DNA from: Pseudo-nitzschia pungens
Lineage: Eukaryota; Bacillariophyta; Bacillariophyceae; Bacillariales; Bacillariaceae
DNA length: 64,000 bases
Reading direction: 5' to 3'
NCBI GenBank assembly: GCA_037355855.1
Contig: CM074763.1
Coordinates: 2,046,001-2,110,000, forward strand
The position numbers were made by a program, and so were the translations under genes. Under the pieces are notes generated by a model. It searched no databases, had not been told where the DNA came from, and saw only the letters and a list, made by a program, of their open reading frames with translations. Of the stretch, positions 1 to 10,775 are shown one piece after another (position 1 is the first letter of the stretch; every line of letters begins with the position of its first letter).

Positions 1-398
1 ATCCGAAAAACACAAGCCGAGAAACTTGATTGGAATGCTTCGACTGGTTGGAAGCCGATGATGATATTCGAGGAGTTGTAGGTTGTCATACAAATATTTC
101 TAACAGTGATAGTATAAACGATGAAACTCAATAGACACCGGATGCGCTGAATGATATTATCATTTTATAGTACTATATAAATATACTACGTGTAATCCAT
201 ATTCCATATTCGACGCTTGAGACCCGTGAGGAAGGTGTCAAAAACGAACTTTTCGTTTCGTTTGAGTTGACTTTTTCTTAGCTCTGAAACCGCAAGCTTG
301 GATGATATTTCTTGACTAGATTACCGTTCAAACCAGTGACGGAACACTCATTTTACGCCCCGCCCGGTCATCGAACGACAAGCATTTTGATTGAGTGT
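1..398. other. Left-edge non-coding stretch
   Basis: AT-rich sequence downstream of the 3' end of the reverse-strand PC-esterase gene. No coding signal, RNA gene or repeat was recognised. It probably holds the 3' UTR and terminator of that gene. Confidence 0.4.
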
Positions 399-1880
399 TT
401 ACTGCCGCGCGGAACTGCTGTAAAACCGGATGAGTTCGTGGAGCAGCACGGTGTTTACCGCATCCAAAGGACCCGGCATGCAGTAGTGAAGACAATCGCC
501 CTTGCCAACATGCAAATCGGGACGCAGAAGGCCCATTTCGTAAAAATCCACAAAGGATATTCGAAGGCCCCGTTCCTTCGCGAAGGCCTCCGACAACCGT
601 TCGACGATTCCGTTTTGTTCCTTGAAATCCCACCAGTGATAATCCTGTCGCCCGGTATACCAGGGGAGTGAGGTATTCGAAACCGTGGCTTCCGCCCTGG
701 CTTTGTCGCGGATCGGAATCGGACCCGGTACCTGCTGGCAGTCGGGAAATCCCGGAGCGGTCGTCCTCCAGATCAGGTGGCAGTCCTTGCCAATTTGGTC
801 GCAATCCTTTTGCCATTCCACGATTCTGGCAAACGTCGCATTCAGTTCCTTCTCGAAAACTTGGTTATCCCTGTAGTGGGCTCCTTTGTTGATGACGATG
901 ACGGCCGGATCCAATCTCAGCAAATCGTTGATCGAATGCACATTGGCATTGTCGTTGCGCCTCCACTTTAGTTTGGTGCTGTTGTTGCAAGCCCTCGTCT
1001 CGATCCAACCTCTCTCTCGTTCCACGTCGATTCCCCCGATCCAATAATTGAGAGAATTGAACTGCTGCCACGCGAGGGAGTCTCCGAGAAAGACGAGGTT
1101 GCGATTGCGGTTCCACCGACAGAACGTGTCGACATCAAACGACTCGAACAAACACTGCTCCTCCTCCCGTTCCTCTCCCTCCCTGTCGACCGCCCACTCC
1201 CAGGGGTCCGGAGCCGGGAATATGCCCTTTCGATTGCAAACGTTTTCCCACGCTTTTTCGGGCAACGTATACCGAGTGGTGTTCTGTGGCACGTGTTTCC
1301 AGTGCCCGTTTCGAATCCGGTCGCGGCTGCACAGGGTCGGTGTTGGAACCATCTTTTCCGCGTGGTGTTGGTGTTGGTATTGGGGATTCTCGTCTTGCAA
1401 CGATTCAGACTCGACCATGGGAGGAGCGCTCAGAGCCGATGGGAACTCCCTCGGAGGATCCTTTGTGTCGTCCGCAACCGCAGCCGCGTGGGTTGCGGTG
1501 TTTTTACCGATGCTTGCCAATGGGACAACACCACCCCGCAAGGATTGCCCGGTCGAAGAATCGACAGAGAAAGCGGCGGCGTTGCCATCTTTTTGTTGCT
1601 TTGTTGCACGCAACAAGATCAAATTCTCCGTCCAGTTTTTGAAAAGGACCTGAATCAAGAAAAACAGCACGCATATTGCAACCACCAACCGCGGCGGCAT
1701 TGACTTTCGACGTTTTATTTCGCTTGGTCGCTGCTCGTTGTTACTACTTTTACTTTCTACGAACAACCGGCGTGGTATTTGCTGTTGCTGTTGCTGTTGC
1801 TGCAATTCTTCTTTTTGCTGTTTGTCTTGCTCCTGCTGGTTTCTCGGTGAATGTCGTTTCTTCGGAAGTGAGGATCTCAT
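399..1880 (-). CDS. PC-esterase / TBL-like (SGNH-type) type II membrane protein
   Basis: A single-exon gene of 493 residues. The chosen start (ATG at 1880) gives a short basic, Gln-rich cytosolic tail (poly-Q about 27-34), one membrane anchor at about residues 63-80 (PPRLVVAICVLFFLIQVLF) and a lumenal domain. The domain carries the SGNH/PC-esterase hallmarks: FLGDS at about 264-268 (nucleophile Ser) and DCLH at about 462-465 (Asp-x-x-His of the triad). This is the layout of the Pmr5/Cas1p/TBL family, whose plant members O-acetylate wall polysaccharides in the Golgi. By inference it acts as a Golgi acyl-transferase or esterase on a diatom glycan; the substrate is unknown. An upstream in-frame ATG at 1925 would only extend the cytosolic tail. 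The family call is firm; the activity is not. Confidence 0.8.
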   Translation of the reverse strand: MRSSLPKKRHSPRNQQEQDKQQKEELQQQQQQQQIPRRLFVESKSSNNEQRPSEIKRRKSMPPRLVVAICVLFFLIQVLFKNWTENLILLRATKQQKDGNAAAFSVDSSTGQSLRGGVVPLASIGKNTATHAAAVADDTKDPPREFPSALSAPPMVESESLQDENPQYQHQHHAEKMVPTPTLCSRDRIRNGHWKHVPQNTTRYTLPEKAWENVCNRKGIFPAPDPWEWAVDREGEEREEEQCLFESFDVDTFCRWNRNRNLVFLGDSLAWQQFNSLNYWIGGIDVERERGWIETRACNNSTKLKWRRNDNANVHSINDLLRLDPAVIVINKGAHYRDNQVFEKELNATFARIVEWQKDCDQIGKDCHLIWRTTAPGFPDCQQVPGPIPIRDKARAEATVSNTSLPWYTGRQDYHWWDFKEQNGIVERLSEAFAKERGLRISFVDFYEMGLLRPDLHVGKGDCLHYCMPGPLDAVNTVLLHELIRFYSSSARQ

Positions 1881-3215
1881 GGTGACAGACGATGCATCCA
1901 AACGAAACAATCCCGACAAGACCATTATTTTTGTATCCCTTGACAGAGCAAGGATTGAACACGATTCGGGAATACCGCAGCAGTTCTCAGCAGTTCTCGT
2001 TGTTCAACTGTTGCTGTGAAGATGTGGTGGCATTCGGCGGGATCTTACGAACCTCCCTTCGGACTGATCGGCAACGTCCCAATGAAGAAAGAATTGTCCA
2101 ACATCGGAATGACAAGGATGCATCGAAAAAGTGATGTTCCAAAGCCGTTATCGGACAATGCGCGGAGTGATGAAGACGTTTGTGGGGCATAAGATTTTGG
2201 TATGTTGTGCATGCGCAAACCTTCCGCTGTTTGTATGCAATCATTTTGAATCCTATTTTTTGTTTTTACGTTACAAGTAGTCCAACCAGTATTGTTTTTT
2301 TATGGTAGTGTAACGGTGGTTGAACCAAGATACTCGTAACACCTTACTTCTTGAACGATACTACCATAACCTTACCCCAAACCGTTCGGGAAAGAACAAA
2401 AATTTAGAAGAACAACAAGGATCCACTGGCACAATTCTGGGTGTCCCAGAACGAACTTCTCAACGCTCTTCGGGGGGAGCGTATGCAGGGTACCTGGTAT
2501 TTGTATTTGTACTGGTACTGGTACCGGTACCGTTACTTGTTCTGGAAGTAGCATCGTACAAGGTTGGCAATGACACACTCCATGGCTTGGCGGGTTGCCC
2601 CGTGGCAAGGCTTCGCCGGATCCTGTGTTCCGTTCCGTTGGAGCGACAATGCACGGCACGGCACGGCACGGGGCAATGACATGTGAGCAACGAACTATTG
2701 ACCGATTGACCGATTGACCGACTCGGAACATCGTCAAAGGGGATGACGCGTCCATTCCCGTCGGAACGACGATCGTTTGGGACAAACCTCACCCCGCACG
2801 AGTTCCGTTAGCTCGAAGAGGATAAAGGCCAAGAGTCTGGGTCCAATCAGGGAACTCGACCCGATCCGTTCCGGATCAGGATGGTTTCACCGTTGTACAA
2901 CAAGTGGAACATCAATGGCGGAGATATCTTGCAGTCTCCCTATTCCAACTGTAGTATGAATTTTCAACCACTGGGAAGCATGAAACGTACAAGTATGTGC
3001 TGTAATGGTCTGACTGGCTTATCCAATCTAAAGGGTTGGGTCTATCTAATGATACAGTTGATGAGTGTATAATAATAGGAACGTCATAGAACTGCAATGC
3101 ACTGCAACGCACTGCAATCGCATCGCAGTGGTTCCGTTGGTTGAGTCGTTCGTTGCGTTGCGTTGCGATACGATGAGATGAGATGCACATTCCGCATTGT
3201 TCCACGTTTCCTCGC
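1881..3215. other. Intergenic region with short simple repeats
   Basis: Lies between the start of the PC-esterase gene and the end of the double-SET gene, both on the reverse strand. It contains short simple repeats: TACTGG/ACCGGT units near 2505-2545, GGCAC units near 2655-2672, GACCGATT units near 2700-2722, and GCACTGCAA / GCGTT units near 3095-3175. Open frames here lack family resemblance and biased codon use. No gene is supported. Confidence 0.4.
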
Positions 3216-5296
3216 TTACTTGGCACCCTTTCGCGACTTGGTCATGGTGGCCTTGGGGGAATCATTTTTCGGAGTTTTCCATATTTCGGGAAAGATTTCG
3301 TCCGGCAGTCGCATGTCGTGCCGGAAGGACCACGGCTGGTGGTGATCTCGGTGATAAACCCTGTCCCGGAAAAAGATGGCGTCTCGGGGAACGTCAAAAA
3401 GAATGTAGACCGGCTTGTCATTGCGCCGTTCGTACATTTCGAATGCTCCGATCCATCGTTCTCGCTCAAAGACCTCCACGGTATATCGGTTGTCATCGTG
3501 TCGGATGAGAACTCTGCAGGTGTAGTGATATTCGCCCCAATATTCCGTGTCCTCATCCGTATCGAATCTGTAGCCCAAAATATCGTAATTTGGGGGGAAG
3601 TAGTACTGGCGGCAAAAGGTAAGAACGCCCTCAAACTGTTCTTCCAGCGGTTCGAACGCCGTTGGGATCCTGAGATCGATCATTTCGTTCAATTCAAACG
3701 CCGGAGTGTAATATCGCCGGGGACGGTCAAAGTTCTCGACGTGTTCCTGCCAGGCAGTCTCCCAATCGATTCCGTAATCGATGGTAATCTCTTCTCCCGG
3801 TTGAATGTCACGCAACGCAACGTAATCCAGGGACAACCCGGAATGAAACTCGCTGCCCCACTCCTTGACCGGCATATCGAACCATTCGGGATGGCGCATG
3901 CGCCTTTTTTCGGTCCAAACCACCTTGGTGTTGGGATTTTTGTGGTCGTGATTGATCAAAAAGTTGAGGTATCCGTAGGGACACAGCAGCAACAAGGTGT
4001 CTCGGTGTCCAAAACAGTAGTTCAGCAACAACTGGTGGTGACTCGGCGAATCGACTTTCCGTATCCATTTTCCGTCATCCGTGATCTTGTGATCGTAGAT
4101 TATCAGGGACGATCGATTCGGAAGGTGAATCAAGGGTGCGGGAGATACGAGTCCATCCTTTGGGATGAATCGACTCGCAAATGCACCCCGACCAGCATGG
4201 GGGATTTTGCTGACACCTTCTCGGATGTTGTCCATGCATTGAGCGTTTTCGTTCATCCACTCAATGTCCTTTTTCGTGTCGTTGTACGTCTGGAACTTGC
4301 TGCCTCCAAAATCCATCAGGTTTTTCAGATCGTCAATGGTTGTCGTGTTGTCTCCGGGCAACGCAAAGAGAACCTTGGCCTTGTCCCAAACCGTTCGCAG
4401 CTGCACGATGAAACCCCACAACTCCTGCTCGAAATCTGTGCTCTCGACGAACGGATTTTGTGCTTCGCCTTCTTCCTTTCGCCAGGACGTGACGTTGCCA
4501 ATGAAGAATTGGATCAGCTGGTCGGCCTCGTCGTAGTGTCTTTCGAAGGGAACGAAATCATAGACGGTCCGACCGTCAAAGTATCCCTCTCCGTAGCTGG
4601 CATAGAGCTCGGTAAACGGTTCGATGGCTTTGGTCGCTTCGAACCGCCGTCCCGTCATTGGCGTGAAGGCACCGGCTCCCGGTGAATCCGATGCAACACC
4701 CGACGTCGTCAGCTTGTAGGCCGAATATTCGTCCCATGCTTCGTCGCCCACGTTGACCAGGGGCATCATGCAATTGATGGCGGCACCAAAGCCACTGCTG
4801 ATTGTGGACGACGTGGAAACCGCTTCGACGTCGTCGTACATTCCCGGAAACATGCCTGAAAAAGGTTTGAGGTTGGAACGAACGGAACAACGGTAAGTCT
4901 TTCGAACAGAATGAAATTTCCAAGGCGACAGATTGCTGCCCCCCGCGATCACTCACTCGTGCTCCAAGTGTATTCGTCCCACAAGTGATAGTATTCATCG
5001 TTTCCGTTGTGGTAATCGAGGTCCCACGTCGGTATCATCAGGTCCGCATCGCCGACCAGTTCGTATTGTTCGTATCTCTTGCTCCCGGAATACATGCCCA
5101 GTCCCGCTCCCGGGATCGAGCTGGGGGCCAGGTACAATCCGCACTCGTCCGGGGGATCGTAGCGTCGCTTTTTGATTCCGAGTGTTTCGTGGTAGATATC
5201 CGACAACACCGACGAGCACAGGGCCAGCAGGAGCAGAAACCACAACGCCGACGAGCACGACCTTCTTCTAGACGAATCGTCCCGCATCGAACGCAT
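3216..5296 (-). CDS. Secretory-type protein with two SET-like domains
   Basis: Two exons: 5296-4957 and 4855-3216. The 101-bp intron (4956-4856) has donor GTGAGT and a polypyrimidine/CAG acceptor. The product is 659 residues. The start at 5296 was chosen because it begins a clear signal peptide (RRRSCSSALWFLLLLALCSSVLS, about 10-32). A first SET-like region (about 51-207) has GLYLAPSSIPGAGLGMYSG and ends in ELYASYGEGYF. A second (about 326-476) has SKIPHAGRGAFASRFI, FLINHDHKNPN (the NHxxxPN-type motif) and GEEITIDYG, the usual SET C-terminal signature. SET domains are protein-lysine methyltransferases, normally nuclear or cytosolic, or plastidic in Rubisco-LSMT. A signal peptide is unusual; no AFAP-type plastid site is seen. 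Histone or other substrates cannot be inferred. The N-terminal SET has lost the recognisable NHS motif and may be structural. Confidence 0.75.
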
Positions 5297-6399
5297 CTCG
5301 AATGTCCGAAGAGAAGAAACGAGTGGCCTTTCGCCAACAAAATGTGTGGTTCCGGATTCACTGATTCTTGCGAACGGATGGATCAACCAAAAACTGGAAT
5401 GACACCAACTAGCTAGAGACCGTCGAGATCGGATATTTTCTCCCAATGTATTGATTGATTGATTGATTGATTCGTCCTCTTTTTCGGAATGCAATAGCAG
5501 ACACAGTCTCTGTAGATGCAACAGTGCCAACCGGGTCCAGCAGTGTGTCGCCCAAAAGTTTCCAATCGACGACAACGACGGGACCGAAAGACTTTTTTCG
5601 TGTCCTTGTCTCCTGTCTTTTCATTAAAAAAAAAAAGTCTCGAACTTCGGGATTGAGCGTGCGAGAGCCACCTCTCCCGAGACGAGTTCAAAATCCCAAC
5701 ATCTATATTTTAAACTTAGGAAGTGTGTCTAGACAATATGATCCTTATCGGTTAAGAACCGTTGCAAGTTCGAATTTCTCACTATTGCCCCCATGCTGAT
5801 ATTTTATTGTCGCCACGCTTTCGCAACCAAAAATGAAGCAGTGGTGCATGAATTCCTCCTACCGGTACCCGTGAAAAACTATAATGAATCACGTTTACCA
5901 TAATGAATCATGTCGAGTGACAGCATCTTTGCTTTTTGGAATATCTCCTTGCATACACCACCTCTGTTCAAAGTAAAGACATCCTCTGTTAGCTAACACT
6001 CTACTCTACAATGCTCTATATTCACTTTTAAACAACCTTGCTTATTCTTCCCTTAGTAAGCTCTCGAATACAGAAATTGGGCCGAAAATTGTGTGTTTTC
6101 GAGTGACAGCATCGAGCCGGCATAGTTTTTCGGCTTGCGCGCATAGCAAAAAACAGATAGAAATAGGTGTCAGTGTTTGTTCCCGGAACTGTTTTCTGTC
6201 ATGTCTCCAAAGCATCATCATCATCAACATGATGAGTTGTGCGTTAGTAGTTCGATGCTTCTGAACAAGATACGGAACACAACGATATCCTTCCTCGCGT
6301 CATTTTCATCGCGACACGCTCCCTCCAAAACCGTTGAACCGCAATCCACAAAACAAACAAGCAAACAAACAACACATCAGTGACATACCATAGAGCAGC
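5297..6399. other. Divergent intergenic region (SET gene / cysteine protease gene)
   Basis: Shared upstream region of two divergent genes, so it should hold both promoters. A (TTGA)n/(ATTG)n microsatellite lies at about 5449-5471, and an A-run of about 11 bases at about 5626-5636. No reliable core promoter motif or extra gene was recognised. Confidence 0.4.
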
Positions 6400-7704
6400 A
6401 TGACCATGATCCGAGTCCTCCCCTCACTGGCTGCATTGTTGGCATTTCTTTGCACCAATTGCCACGCCGAATCCTCCACCCGTGCCACCATCGACGACGC
6501 GCAAAAGGCTTCCGATCCGGAATCGGTTCGAACCTTCGAGGACTGGGAGCGACTGCAAAGCAACGCCGAGAACTCGAAGACCAATGCGAACCGCCGAAAG
6601 CAATACTCCTCGGCAACCGAGCGGTCCCTCCGCGAGAAAATCTTTTACCAAAACAAGATCGTGGTCGAGGCCCACAATGCCGCCTACGAAGCGGGGCGCA
6701 CGTCGTGGAAAATGACGCTCAACTCGCCGTTTGCGGACCTGACCGCCGACGAATTCGCCACTCTGTACCTGATGGATCCCCAGGAATGCTCGGCGACCAC
6801 CACCACCACCACAACATCCGCCAGGGAAAAGCTCGCGGGACTATCCTCATCGTCGCCGCTCCTGGCCGACGACACGACGGTCAGCGTGGACTGGCGCACC
6901 AAGGGCATCATGACTCCCGTCAAGGACCAGGGCATGTGCGGGAGCTGCTGGACCTTTTCGACGTCGGGCTGTTTGGAAGCCCACACCTGCCTGGCCTACG
7001 GCAAGGACTGCACCCACTGGAAGGGACTCGCCGAGCAGCAGCTGGTCGATTGCGCCGGAGATTTCAACAACTTTGGCTGCAACGGCGGCCTGCCGAGCCA
7101 GGCCTACGAGTACCTCTTGTACAACGGCGGGATGGACCTGGAGACGAGCTACGCCTACACGGCCGCCGACGGGGACTGCAAGGCGGCCGACGGCACCGTC
7201 GGCGCAAAGGTCGCCGAGGTCTACAACATTACCAGCGGGAGCGAGGACGACCTGGTCACGGCCGTGGCGGGCGTGGGCCCGGTCTCGATCGCCTACCAGG
7301 TGTCGCCGGACTTTCGCTTCTACCAGCACGGCGTCTACGACAGCTACAACGCGACCACCGACTCGACCATGTGCCACAACGCCAACACGGACGTGAACCA
7401 CGCGGTGGTGGCGGTGGGACTCGGGACGACGGCCCCCGCCAAGCACAACCACGACGACAGCGGCGGGATTCCCTACTACATTGTCCGCAACAGCTGGGGG
7501 ACCTCGTGGGGAATGGAGGGACACTTTTGGATGAAGCGCGGGGAGAACCTCTGCGGCGTGAGCGACTGCGCGTCCTTTCCGATCGTCCCCAAAACAAAGG
7601 CGAAGGCGAACGCAAAGGAGAACGCCGAAGAACTTGCGGACAAACAAAAAGCGGGAGAGCACGCGGTTGCTGGTCTGAAATCGGCGTACTTGCGAAGAAA
7701 CTAG
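6400..7704 (+). CDS. Papain-like (C1A) cysteine protease with signal peptide
   Basis: A single exon of 434 residues. The signal peptide is about 1-23 (MIRVLPSLAALLAFLCTNCHA). A propeptide of about 24-158 includes a helical stretch with the inhibitor-I29-like FADLTADEFATLYL and a Thr-rich linker. The mature domain begins near DWRTKGIMTPVKDQG. All active-site residues are present: oxyanion Gln177 (KDQG), nucleophile Cys183 (CGSCWTF), His334 (NHAVVAVG) and Asn364 (RNSWGTSWG). GCNGG at about 226-230 is also typical of cathepsin L/H-type enzymes. The C-terminal tail after about 400 is Lys/Ala/Glu-rich and not part of the fold. By family it is a lysosomal/vacuolar or secreted endopeptidase made as a zymogen. 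The start is secure because of the signal peptide. GC content of the mature domain is higher than the surroundings, as in other genes here. Confidence 0.93.
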   Translation: MTMIRVLPSLAALLAFLCTNCHAESSTRATIDDAQKASDPESVRTFEDWERLQSNAENSKTNANRRKQYSSATERSLREKIFYQNKIVVEAHNAAYEAGRTSWKMTLNSPFADLTADEFATLYLMDPQECSATTTTTTTSAREKLAGLSSSSPLLADDTTVSVDWRTKGIMTPVKDQGMCGSCWTFSTSGCLEAHTCLAYGKDCTHWKGLAEQQLVDCAGDFNNFGCNGGLPSQAYEYLLYNGGMDLETSYAYTAADGDCKAADGTVGAKVAEVYNITSGSEDDLVTAVAGVGPVSIAYQVSPDFRFYQHGVYDSYNATTDSTMCHNANTDVNHAVVAVGLGTTAPAKHNHDDSGGIPYYIVRNSWGTSWGMEGHFWMKRGENLCGVSDCASFPIVPKTKAKANAKENAEELADKQKAGEHAVAGLKSAYLRRN

Positions 7705-8255
7705 AGTCCTTCCGCAAGCAAGCGATGTGATGTACTGTCATTATTTCACTCATATTGGACGTTGGGTAGAAAATCCTCTCTTTCGGAACTTAACTTTGAA
7801 TGTTTGCTGTTCGGTTTTTTCTGCAAATTGTGGAATGATACCTAAACACGAATTAGTGAGCTGCGATTTTTGTAGCAAACTGTAAGGAGAAAACAATCCA
7901 CAATTTACAACAACTAGGTAGTTTTTTGCCAATCGTCTCTCCCAACGCAGTTTTGGTTCCGTTGTGGATCAACCCGTTGCTTCGGCGTTTTTTGGCATGG
8001 TAACCCGGTTCTCCAAATCTTTGTCACGATGTGTGTCCCTGCGAATCCTTTCGCTGGGATGCCGAATCGACGGTTCGACAAAGGTGGAAAAAGTCGTTAT
8101 AGCTAGCAGTTTAAGTCTAAATATATTATTGTATTTATTGTTTGGGTAGCGGTCGATGCGGGCTACCGGCACGGTTCCGAAGTGCAGTTCACGTGCAGAG
8201 CGGTTCGTGCCGTGTGGTTGCCCGCCCGCTTTGCTTCCCGGATTCGATCGAGAAG
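7705..8255. other. Convergent 3' intergenic region
   Basis: Lies between the ends of the cysteine protease (+) and RS-rich (-) genes. It is AT-rich and should contain both 3' UTRs. Nothing else was recognised. Confidence 0.4.
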
Positions 8256-10775
8256 TTACGGAGAGGACGGAGCTTCGTGCTGCGGTGGCTGCGATTGTGA
8301 TTGTGATTCGTGTTGTTTGTGGTCGTCCTTTCCGTCGCTTCCCGGAGCGGCTGCGGCCTGCTGCTGCTGCGAGGCGCCCTCGGCGGGTGGAGAATCGTGG
8401 CCCCGTGTTCCCGAGGACGAGTGGTGCTTGCCGCCGCCCGGAGCGTCTTGGTCCTTGTCGCGATGCTCGCCCCGCGAATGCTTTCGCGACGACGAGGACG
8501 ACGATTTGTGCTGGTGGTGGTGGTGCCGGGACGAGGATTCGCGATCGCTGCGGCTCCGCTTCCTCTTTTTCGAGGAAGAAGACGAACCCCGCTTTTTCTT
8601 TTCCGAGCTGCTGGGGTGGTCGCGATCACGATCGCGATCGCGATCGTACCTGTGGTGGTCGCTGCTGCTTCTCCGACGGCTGCTGCTGCTGCCGCGATTG
8701 CTAGTGCTCTTTGTGCGACGGGAGGATCGACGGCGGGGCGAGCCATCGAAGTCGTGGTCCTCGTCGCTGCTGCTGTTGTTGTCGCTGTGGTGGTGGTGGT
8801 GACTGGTGTTGTGAGCGTTGGTTTCGGATTCCTTTTTGTGGTCGCGTTTGCGCTTTCCCCCCCTGGTTTCGGGGCCGGGACTCTCGGAACGATCGTTGTG
8901 GTGGTGGTGTTTTCTCCGGCTCGATCGGCGGTTGGACGAGGCCCGCGTCGCGGGAGGAGAGGGACTCCTGGCGGATCCCTCCCCATTGCTGTCCCGATCC
9001 GAGTGCTGCTGCGCCTGCTGCTGCTGGCTCTCCGAATCCGCGGTCTTCTCGTCCTTGTCGCGGTCCCGGTCTCGCCGGCTGCCGTGGTGGGAACGGCGGC
9101 CGCTGCTCCGGCGTCCGCTCCCGCTCTCTCGCTGCCTCGAGGACTCCCGCGAGCGGGACCTCGATCGGGAGCGGGAGCGGGAACGAGACACCGAGCCGGA
9201 GGTTCGTCGGCTGCCGGTCCTCCGGGAAGAACCGGACCGGGTCCGACTGCTTCTCCGGCTGGCGGTTGCGGTGCCGCCGCTTCGTCCGCCACTCCTCGCT
9301 CGGTTCTCGTAGGAGGGTGACCGCCGGCTGCTGCTTCGCCTGCCGCCGCTCCGGCGGGAGGATCGGCGCTTGCCGACGCTGCTGTCGGAACTGGACGAGG
9401 ACGACGACGACGACGAAGACGACGAGGAAGACGACGACGACGAGGTCGAGGACGTCGAGTAGGACCGGGATCGCCTCGGGCGGCTGCCGCTGCCACCACC
9501 GTGGTGGTGGTATCCGCCGCCCCGGCTCGAACGCCGATGGTAGCCATCGTAGTCGTCGTCCGCCGATTGGCTCCGCCGGGAAGAAATCGGGGACGGCGAC
9601 CGACTGGACCGCCGCCGGCTCGAGTTGTAGTAGGGATCCTCGCTCCGTCGGTACTCCCGGTCCCGCTCGTAGTCGTCGTGGCTCTGGTTTCTCCCCCGGC
9701 TGCTGCGGGTCCTGCCCACCCGATCGCGGTACCGGCCGAGGCCTCCGTCGAACGATTGGGGATCGTGGTACCGATCGTTGTACCGGTGGTGGTGATCGAA
9801 GCCGGCGGAACCCATGTGCGAGTGCGAGTGCGACGCGTGGTGGGGGTGCACGTGGGGCGGTCCGTAACCGTCGTACGGGGGATAATTCCCGTGCGCGGAT
9901 GGACCTCCGCCTCCCCTGCGTCCCGGATAGTCCTCGTAGGAACCACCTCCCCCGTTGCCGTAATACCCGTCGCCCGAATTGTTGCCGTGTCCTTGCTGTT
10001 GCTGCGACTGCTGTTGCCACCTCCGACCGGATTCGTTGCTCGACCGAGAGTGAGATGGTTGCGATCGCTGGCTCTGCCGATTGCTGTTGCTGTTCGAGCT
10101 GCTCTTGCTGTTTCTGTCTCTCGCGCTCGCCGCTTCCTTTCGGTTGTTGCTGTTGCTGTTGTTGCTGCTCGCAGAATTCGAATTCTGGGCAATGGTCTTG
10201 GACGACCCCGGATTCGATGGAGTGGCATTGGAACCGCTCGCATTCGTGGTGCTATTGTTGGAAGAAGAAGCGGAACCCGAGCCTCCGGCCGCCGATCCGC
10301 CGTGGTCATCGTTGTTGCTGCTGCTGCAGTTTCCGGTAACAGTCGCCTTTCCCGCCTGGTGAACCAGTGTATCGTATTGTCGCTTGGCAGCGTCCATCGC
10401 TCCCTTGTACGTTATCGCCTGGATGCCCATGTTGAGGACATCGCGCTGGCTCTTGGGCAGGCTCGAAAACCATTTGAGTGCTTCCCGTGTGGACGATGAG
10501 CGCACTCCGGTCTCGCGTTCTTCCTTCACCTCGGCGAGAGTCTTTTCGAAAAAGTCGGCGAAATCAAAGTTTGGATCCGATGAAGAAGGATTGCCTTTGG
10601 CAGCTCTCTTGCTTCTGTGGCTCATGCTCGAATGTGATTGGCCGCCGCCGTTGTCGTCCGATGAGTTTGATTTCGAAGAGGTGTTGGTGGTGGATGTTGT
10701 TGCGTTGCTGTTGTTGTTGTTGCTGTTGTTGTTGTTCGAAGCTTTCTTCCTTCCCCCATTTTTCTTTCCTGCCAT
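8256..10775 (-). CDS. Arg/Ser-rich (RS-domain) low-complexity protein
   Basis: One exon. Starting at the ATG at 10775 (MAGKKNGGRKK) gives 839 residues; an upstream in-frame ATG at 10895 adds 40 unremarkable residues. The order is: Lys/Asn-rich N-terminus; a folded-looking helical segment at about 68-145 (FADFFEKTLAEVKEERE, EALKWFSSLPKSQRDVLNMG, MDAAKRQYDTLVHQ); an Asn/Ser/Gln/Gly-rich linker with His-Pro-rich stretches; a poly-Ser run; and then some 350 residues of RS/RD/SRS dipeptides mixed with poly-His, Glu and Lys. Long RS domains are typical of splicing factors and other nuclear-speckle proteins, where they are phosphorylated by SR kinases. No RRM, CID, PWI or other RNA-binding domain is visible, so a specific splicing role is not claimed. 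The (RD)n segment is encoded by a CGATCG-type microsatellite near 8627-8648. Confidence 0.75.
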   Translation of the reverse strand: MAGKKNGGRKKASNNNNSNNNNSNATTSTTNTSSKSNSSDDNGGGQSHSSMSHRSKRAAKGNPSSSDPNFDFADFFEKTLAEVKEERETGVRSSSTREALKWFSSLPKSQRDVLNMGIQAITYKGAMDAAKRQYDTLVHQAGKATVTGNCSSSNNDDHGGSAAGGSGSASSSNNSTTNASGSNATPSNPGSSKTIAQNSNSASSNNSNSNNRKEAASARDRNSKSSSNSNSNRQSQRSQPSHSRSSNESGRRWQQQSQQQQGHGNNSGDGYYGNGGGGSYEDYPGRRGGGGPSAHGNYPPYDGYGPPHVHPHHASHSHSHMGSAGFDHHHRYNDRYHDPQSFDGGLGRYRDRVGRTRSSRGRNQSHDDYERDREYRRSEDPYYNSSRRRSSRSPSPISSRRSQSADDDYDGYHRRSSRGGGYHHHGGGSGSRPRRSRSYSTSSTSSSSSSSSSSSSSSSSSSSDSSVGKRRSSRRSGGRRSSSRRSPSYENRARSGGRSGGTATASRRSSRTRSGSSRRTGSRRTSGSVSRSRSRSRSRSRSRESSRQRESGSGRRSSGRRSHHGSRRDRDRDKDEKTADSESQQQQAQQHSDRDSNGEGSARSPSPPATRASSNRRSSRRKHHHHNDRSESPGPETRGGKRKRDHKKESETNAHNTSHHHHHSDNNSSSDEDHDFDGSPRRRSSRRTKSTSNRGSSSSRRRSSSDHHRYDRDRDRDRDHPSSSEKKKRGSSSSSKKRKRSRSDRESSSRHHHHQHKSSSSSSRKHSRGEHRDKDQDAPGGGKHHSSSGTRGHDSPPAEGASQQQQAAAAPGSDGKDDHKQHESQSQSQPPQHEAPSSP

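Noticed and set aside
8189..10499. Several long ORFs on both strands across the RS-rich gene (up to 706 codons)
   Set aside because: Shadows of biased, GC-rich low-complexity coding sequence; only the annotated frame begins with a sensible N-terminus and a folded segment.
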